NCBI GenBank assembly: GCA_023392285.1
Contig: JAEVZK010000012.1
Coordinates: 1-26,488, forward strand
Reading direction: 5' to 3'
Length of the DNA stretch: 26,488 bases
Source of the DNA: Armatimonadota bacterium
Lineage (GTDB): Bacteria; Armatimonadota; Fimbriimonadia; Fimbriimonadales; Fimbriimonadaceae
Shown here: one piece after another, positions 23,419 through 26,488 of the stretch
Layout of the letters: each line of letters begins with the position of its first letter
Position numbering within the stretch: position 1 is the first letter of the stretch
The notes under the pieces: model-generated
Databases searched by the model: none
What the model saw: only the letters and a program-made list of their open reading frames with translations
Told to the model about the DNA's origin: nothing
Position numbers and translations under genes: made by a program

Positions 23419-24828
23419 ATGACCGTGAAGAGCCTGGGCGCCCTACTGGCGGAGATGCCGCTTGTCGTCAGTGTTCAGGCCAGCGAAAGTTCGCCGATGG
23501 ACGACGTCGAGGCCCTCCTGCGACTTGCAAAGGCAAGCGTGTTCGAAGGGGTACGGATCATCCGATTGGAAGGAGCCGACCGTATTCCCAAAATCCACAA
23601 GAGGACTGGAGCGGTGGTCATCGGACTTGTAAAACGTCGCTACGAGGACAGTGAGGTGTATATCACCCCAACACTCCACGAGGTTCAGGAGCTGATCGAT
23701 TCAGGGTGTGAAGTCATCGCTCTCGACGCTACCCAACGCGCCCGCCCTCACGGCGAGCAGCTCGCTAGCCTGGTTTCTCTCATTCACGAGAAAGGTCTTC
23801 TTGCGATGGCAGACTGCGACTGTGTAGAAAGCGCACATCATGCCATCGAATGCGGCGTCGATCTTCTCGGGACGACTCTGGCGGGCTACACGGATCAACG
23901 ACTTGCGACTCCGGGGCCAGACCTCAACCTGATTCGTGAACTAGTGAAGCTTGGCAAGCCGGTTTTGGGTGAGGGCCGATTCAGCGAGCGGTGGGAAGTC
24001 GAAGCCGCACTCCAGATAGGAGCGGTGGGCGTGGTGGTCGGCGGACGAATCAATGATCCCGTGAAATCCACGCGTGCTCTCATTCCATCTGCTGCGCCAA
24101 CAAGTGAGATCGTCGCGTTTGATCTCGGAGGGACGTGGCTGCGGTGTGCGCGATTTAACCAAGATCTCGGCCCAACCGAAGTGGAACGGATCGAAATGCC
24201 CTCGTCCCGGGCAGATCGCCTTGCTTGGATGAGGAAGCGAGCAGAAGGGGCGGCTGCCATTGGGATCAGTTCGGGCGGCACGATCGATCCGAGATCGGGC
24301 GAGGTTTGGGAGAGCAAGCCATCGATCCCTGATTACCAAGGTACACGCTTCACGTTCGACGCCCCGACAGTCGCTCTTAATGATGGCTTGGCAACCGCTT
24401 GGGGACACGCGTGCTTGCCTCAGTTTGCTGGCAAGAGAGTCGCGACCTTGGCCCTCGGGACGGGCGTGGGCGCAGGCTTCGTCGCCGAAGGAAAACTGAT
24501 GATGGGTCCATACGGCCAATACCCACGGCTGAATGATCTACCGCTGCTGGACGGAAGAACGGTTGAACAAGCGCTGGGTGGATTAAGCCTAACTTCTGAT
24601 CCGACCTCAGTCGGCCGTGATGTGGCCAGAGAAGCATTTAGGCGTTCGGTCGAGCTCATCCAAACGATGTGGTTCCCCGACGTGCTCGTCGTTTGCGGTT
24701 CCGTCGGATTGTCGGACATCCTCGTCGACGAGTGCGAAAGACTCGAGGTGGTCCCATCGCCCTTTGGCGTCGATGCTGGCTTGATGGGGGCGGCAGCCTT
24801 GGTCCGCTATCCGGGTTGGCAGCATTGA
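23419..24828 (+). CDS. Bifunctional NanE-NanK: N-acetylmannosamine-6-phosphate 2-epimerase fused to ROK-type kinase
   Basis: This 469-residue fusion joins a NanE domain (about 1-225) to a ROK-family domain (about 230-465). The NanE half has the conserved KRRYEDSEVYITPTL, ALDATQRARP, GTTLAGYT and GEGRF segments, expected for conversion of ManNAc-6-phosphate to GlcNAc-6-phosphate. The ROK half has DLGGT at 235-239, LNDG with the likely catalytic Asp322, and LGTGVG at 346-351. The usual CxCGxxGCxE zinc site and the E/GH sugar-contact residues are missing (the corresponding stretch is GPYGQYPRLNDLPLLDG). So epimerase activity is likely, but kinase activity on ManNAc is uncertain. The next gene overlaps by TTGA. 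Confidence 0.88.
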   Translation: MTVKSLGALLAEMPLVVSVQASESSPMDDVEALLRLAKASVFEGVRIIRLEGADRIPKIHKRTGAVVIGLVKRRYEDSEVYITPTLHEVQELIDSGCEVIALDATQRARPHGEQLASLVSLIHEKGLLAMADCDCVESAHHAIECGVDLLGTTLAGYTDQRLATPGPDLNLIRELVKLGKPVLGEGRFSERWEVEAALQIGAVGVVVGGRINDPVKSTRALIPSAAPTSEIVAFDLGGTWLRCARFNQDLGPTEVERIEMPSSRADRLAWMRKRAEGAAAIGISSGGTIDPRSGEVWESKPSIPDYQGTRFTFDAPTVALNDGLATAWGHACLPQFAGKRVATLALGTGVGAGFVAEGKLMMGPYGQYPRLNDLPLLDGRTVEQALGGLSLTSDPTSVGRDVAREAFRRSVELIQTMWFPDVLVVCGSVGLSDILVDECERLEVVPSPFGVDAGLMGAAALVRYPGWQH

Positions 24829-25802
24829 GAGACTACCGGGAGTTGAATGCGGCCGGGCAAATCGCTCGCTTGAGGCCACTGGCATGGCAGGCGGCTCGGG
24901 CGTTCGGGATTGAGCCGGACGACGTTCGGATCGTTCTGCACAGCTTCAATACGACTTTCCGAGTTTTCACGCGCGACGGAAGATCGTTTGCGCTTCGCTT
25001 GAACACTGGTTCCGGGCGGAGCGTCGCGGCGATTCAGGCAGAGGTCGAGTGGGTTTCCGCTCTTGCTGCGGATGGGATCATCGGGGTGGCTGAACCGCAG
25101 GCAACGCCGGACGGCGACCGAGTTGTCGCCGTCAATGGCCCTTTGGGAGAGGTGCGATGCGTGATGTCAACTTGGCTGCCTGGCACCCTCGCAAGCAAGC
25201 GGCCAGATCCTTCGATCACTTTCCAACTTGGAAGCGTAACGCGGCTCCTGCATGAGCAGGCGAGCCGGTGGCAAATTCCCGCTGGTGCTGAGTTTCATCC
25301 GCTCCCGAACACCCTCTGGGGTTTCGACTGGCAATTTACGCCTTCACCGCTTAGTCGTCGAGTTTTTGATTCCGCTGAGAAGGCGCTGCAAAGGGTTCAA
25401 AGCGGCAGACGAATCCCTATCCACTTCGATCTACACCTTCACAATGTCCTTGTCCATCAGGGGGCACTGTTCATCATCGACTTTGATGATTGTCTGTGTT
25501 CTGCTCCCATACTTGATTCTTCGGTGACGGTGTTCGCTCTTCGGCACCAAGAAAATGCGGAGGAGTTGGAGGCAGCCTATTGGCGCGGATTGGGTGAAGA
25601 TCCAGACGCACTCGAAATTTCTCGGCACGAATTCGAAATGCTGGTTGCGGGAAGGGCTCTGCTTATGGCGAATGAATTCTTTCGCATGAGCTCTGCCGGC
25701 GCTCAAAACATGAAGCTGAATTATCGTGATCTCACGGAAGCTCGATTGCGTCGCTTTGAGGAGACGGGAATCTTCGATCCGCGGATGCCTCTCCAGCAGT
25801 GA
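24825..25802 (+). CDS. APH-fold phosphotransferase (kinase), possibly amino-sugar kinase
   Basis: The 325-residue protein belongs to the aminoglycoside phosphotransferase/choline kinase fold. The catalytic loop HFDLHLHN is at 200-207 and the metal-binding DFDD at 219-222, with a nucleotide-binding lobe before it (HSFNTTFRVFTRDGRSFALRL). The group includes homoserine kinase, N-acetylhexosamine 1-kinase and methylthioribose kinase. Start is TTG 24825 overlapping the NanE-NanK stop (TTGA); the frame is open to 24669 but the extension is Arg-rich and out of place. The coupling suggests an amino-sugar or related substrate, by inference only. No aminoglycoside resistance role is implied. Confidence 0.85.
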   Translation: MRDYRELNAAGQIARLRPLAWQAARAFGIEPDDVRIVLHSFNTTFRVFTRDGRSFALRLNTGSGRSVAAIQAEVEWVSALAADGIIGVAEPQATPDGDRVVAVNGPLGEVRCVMSTWLPGTLASKRPDPSITFQLGSVTRLLHEQASRWQIPAGAEFHPLPNTLWGFDWQFTPSPLSRRVFDSAEKALQRVQSGRRIPIHFDLHLHNVLVHQGALFIIDFDDCLCSAPILDSSVTVFALRHQENAEELEAAYWRGLGEDPDALEISRHEFEMLVAGRALLMANEFFRMSSAGAQNMKLNYRDLTEARLRRFEETGIFDPRMPLQQ

Positions 25803-25821
25803 TGGGAGGCTCACCAACAAC

Positions 25822-25846
25822 AAAGGCTCCGAAAATCGGAGCCTTT
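25822..25846. terminator. Bidirectional hairpin terminator between convergent genes
   Basis: A perfect 11-bp inverted repeat, AAAGGCTCCGA and its complement, encloses a 3-base AAA loop. It lies 19 bases after the APH-kinase stop and 153 bases before the end of the convergent lipoprotein gene. On the plus strand the tail is only TTT then AATG; on the minus strand it is TTTGTTGTTGG. It fits an intrinsic terminator for both units. Confidence 0.8.
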
Positions 25847-25999
25847 AATGATTGCAGGAACATCTTCGGAATTGGGAGAGCGACCGATTCGGTTTTTACA
25901 TCAGAATAGACCGTTTCCGCCTAATTAATGGCCGACATATTTGTTGCGTTTTCATGCGCAAAAGCGTAAGCGGCACTTTCTCCTATCCGATGGCAAGCC

Positions 26000-26464
26000 T
26001 TACTTCACGCGTTTCAATGTGTCGGAGCCGCCATTTTCCTTGGTGAGAGTGATCGTGTCGTCGTCCACCCATTTAATTGTCTGATTCGCCGCCTCTTTGT
26101 TCATCTCGTCTCTCAGTTTCTCGGACATCAACTTCATTCCTTCGTCGACCTTCGACTGATACTGTGCGGGCAGGCCCGAGGCGGTGAGTTTTGATTGATC
26201 GAAGACCATGGAGAGCTTGTCATCCTTCAGCGTATAGGTGCCGGACAAGTCTCCGTGAATTTTCATATTGCCAACCGGAATCTTTTGAGTCATATCCATG
26301 GTGACCGCAACGTTCTTGCCGCCACTGAAGTCAGCCGTTGCGGTTGCCCCCGGTGAAATATCCGCCCCCTGCAGCGTCATCGTCCATTTTCCGTCCAAGC
26401 TGTGGCCAGACTTGCAGCCAACCAGTACCACCGACAACGCCAATATGGGTAAAAACCACTTCAT
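26000..26464 (-). CDS. Small lipoprotein of unknown function
   Basis: From ATG 26464 the protein has 154 residues. The N-terminus, MKWFLPILALSVVLVGC, is a signal peptide ending in a lipobox with Cys17, so the mature protein should be lipid-anchored. The remainder is a beta-rich domain with LDGKWTMTLQG and DLSGTYTLKDDKLSMVF, resembling lipocalin-like stress or DUF4923-type domains, but I do not assign a family. A strong GGAGG lies 6 bases upstream of the chosen ATG; an in-frame ATG four codons earlier (26476) overlaps that ribosome site and is less likely. Confidence 0.8.
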   Translation of the reverse strand: MKWFLPILALSVVLVGCKSGHSLDGKWTMTLQGADISPGATATADFSGGKNVAVTMDMTQKIPVGNMKIHGDLSGTYTLKDDKLSMVFDQSKLTASGLPAQYQSKVDEGMKLMSEKLRDEMNKEAANQTIKWVDDDTITLTKENGGSDTLKRVK

Positions 26465-26469
26465 TGCAC

Positions 26470-26475
26470 CCTCCA
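26470..26475 (-). promoter_or_regulatory. Strong Shine-Dalgarno deciding the lipoprotein start
   Basis: On the minus strand GGAGGG lies just before TGCA and the ATG at 26464. It rules out the upstream in-frame ATG. It also shows that the organism uses canonical ribosome sites at some genes, in contrast to the leaderless starts elsewhere in the window. Confidence 0.6.
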
Positions 26476-26488
26476 TTCTCTTGTGAAG

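Noticed and set aside
24669..24824. N-terminal extension of the APH kinase frame
   Set aside because: It is inside the NanE-NanK coding sequence in another frame, is Arg-rich, and lacks similarity to the kinase fold; TTG 24825 fits the overlap pattern.
25847..25999. Gap after the terminator searched for a gene
   Set aside because: The only open frame is short, without a ribosome site and runs into the antisense of the lipoprotein gene.

Overview
The window is a gene-dense stretch (about 57-60% G+C where counted) of a free-living bacterial chromosome. It has no insertion sequence, CRISPR array, rRNA or tRNA that I can see. The gene mix (secreted DUF4127 protein, GYF-RDD membrane protein, NanE-NanK fusion, secreted proteases and glycosidase), the apparent leaderless promoters and the very short signal peptides suggest Armatimonadota (Fimbriimonas-like). 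That placement is an inference from general impression, not proven by a marker gene.

Layout. 1-2897 (minus): a secreted carbohydrate pair, an alpha-galactosidase-like glycoside hydrolase followed by an SGNH esterase with a discoidin-type domain (cut by the window edge). 2957-4822 (plus): XdhC, a MocA-like nucleotidyltransferase and a CrcB/Fluc fluoride channel in one overlapping unit. 4823-5578 (minus) and 5616-6005 (plus): a PhyH-type dioxygenase and a two-CBS protein, divergent over a 37-bp gap. 6032-7312: HflX GTPase. 7400-10144: a CHASE4-PAS-GGDEF-EAL cyclic-di-GMP protein. 10141-15427 (minus): RuvB, RuvA, a DUF4127 protein, a GYF-RDD membrane protein and DAHP synthase. 15514-18284 (plus): secreted subtilisin-like protease and a dienelactone-hydrolase-family protein. 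18325-19258 (plus): three small, charged, coiled-coil-like proteins of unknown function, joined by ATGA overlaps and clearly poorer in G+C than their neighbours. 19281-19721 (minus): SRPBCC/RatA-like protein. 19856-23386 (plus): two tandem zinc-dependent dehydrogenases, a cupin and an M48 metalloprotease, all overlapping by four bases. 23419-25802 (plus): a NanE-NanK fusion and an APH-like kinase, closed by a perfect 11-bp hairpin. 26000-26464 (minus): a small lipoprotein.

Three themes stand out. First, many first-in-unit genes have a TATAAT-like hexamer 6-7 bases upstream of the start codon and no Shine-Dalgarno, which points to leaderless mRNAs, whereas internal genes are joined by NTGA stop/start overlaps (nine cases). 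Second, the coiled-coil trio at 18325-19258 is the best candidate for an undescribed system. Third, the ROK half of the NanE-NanK fusion lacks the family's zinc and sugar-contact motif and is coupled to an APH-fold kinase, suggesting a modified amino-sugar pathway. There is no gene-free stretch above 300 bases; the largest gaps are 13432-13633 and 25803-25999.
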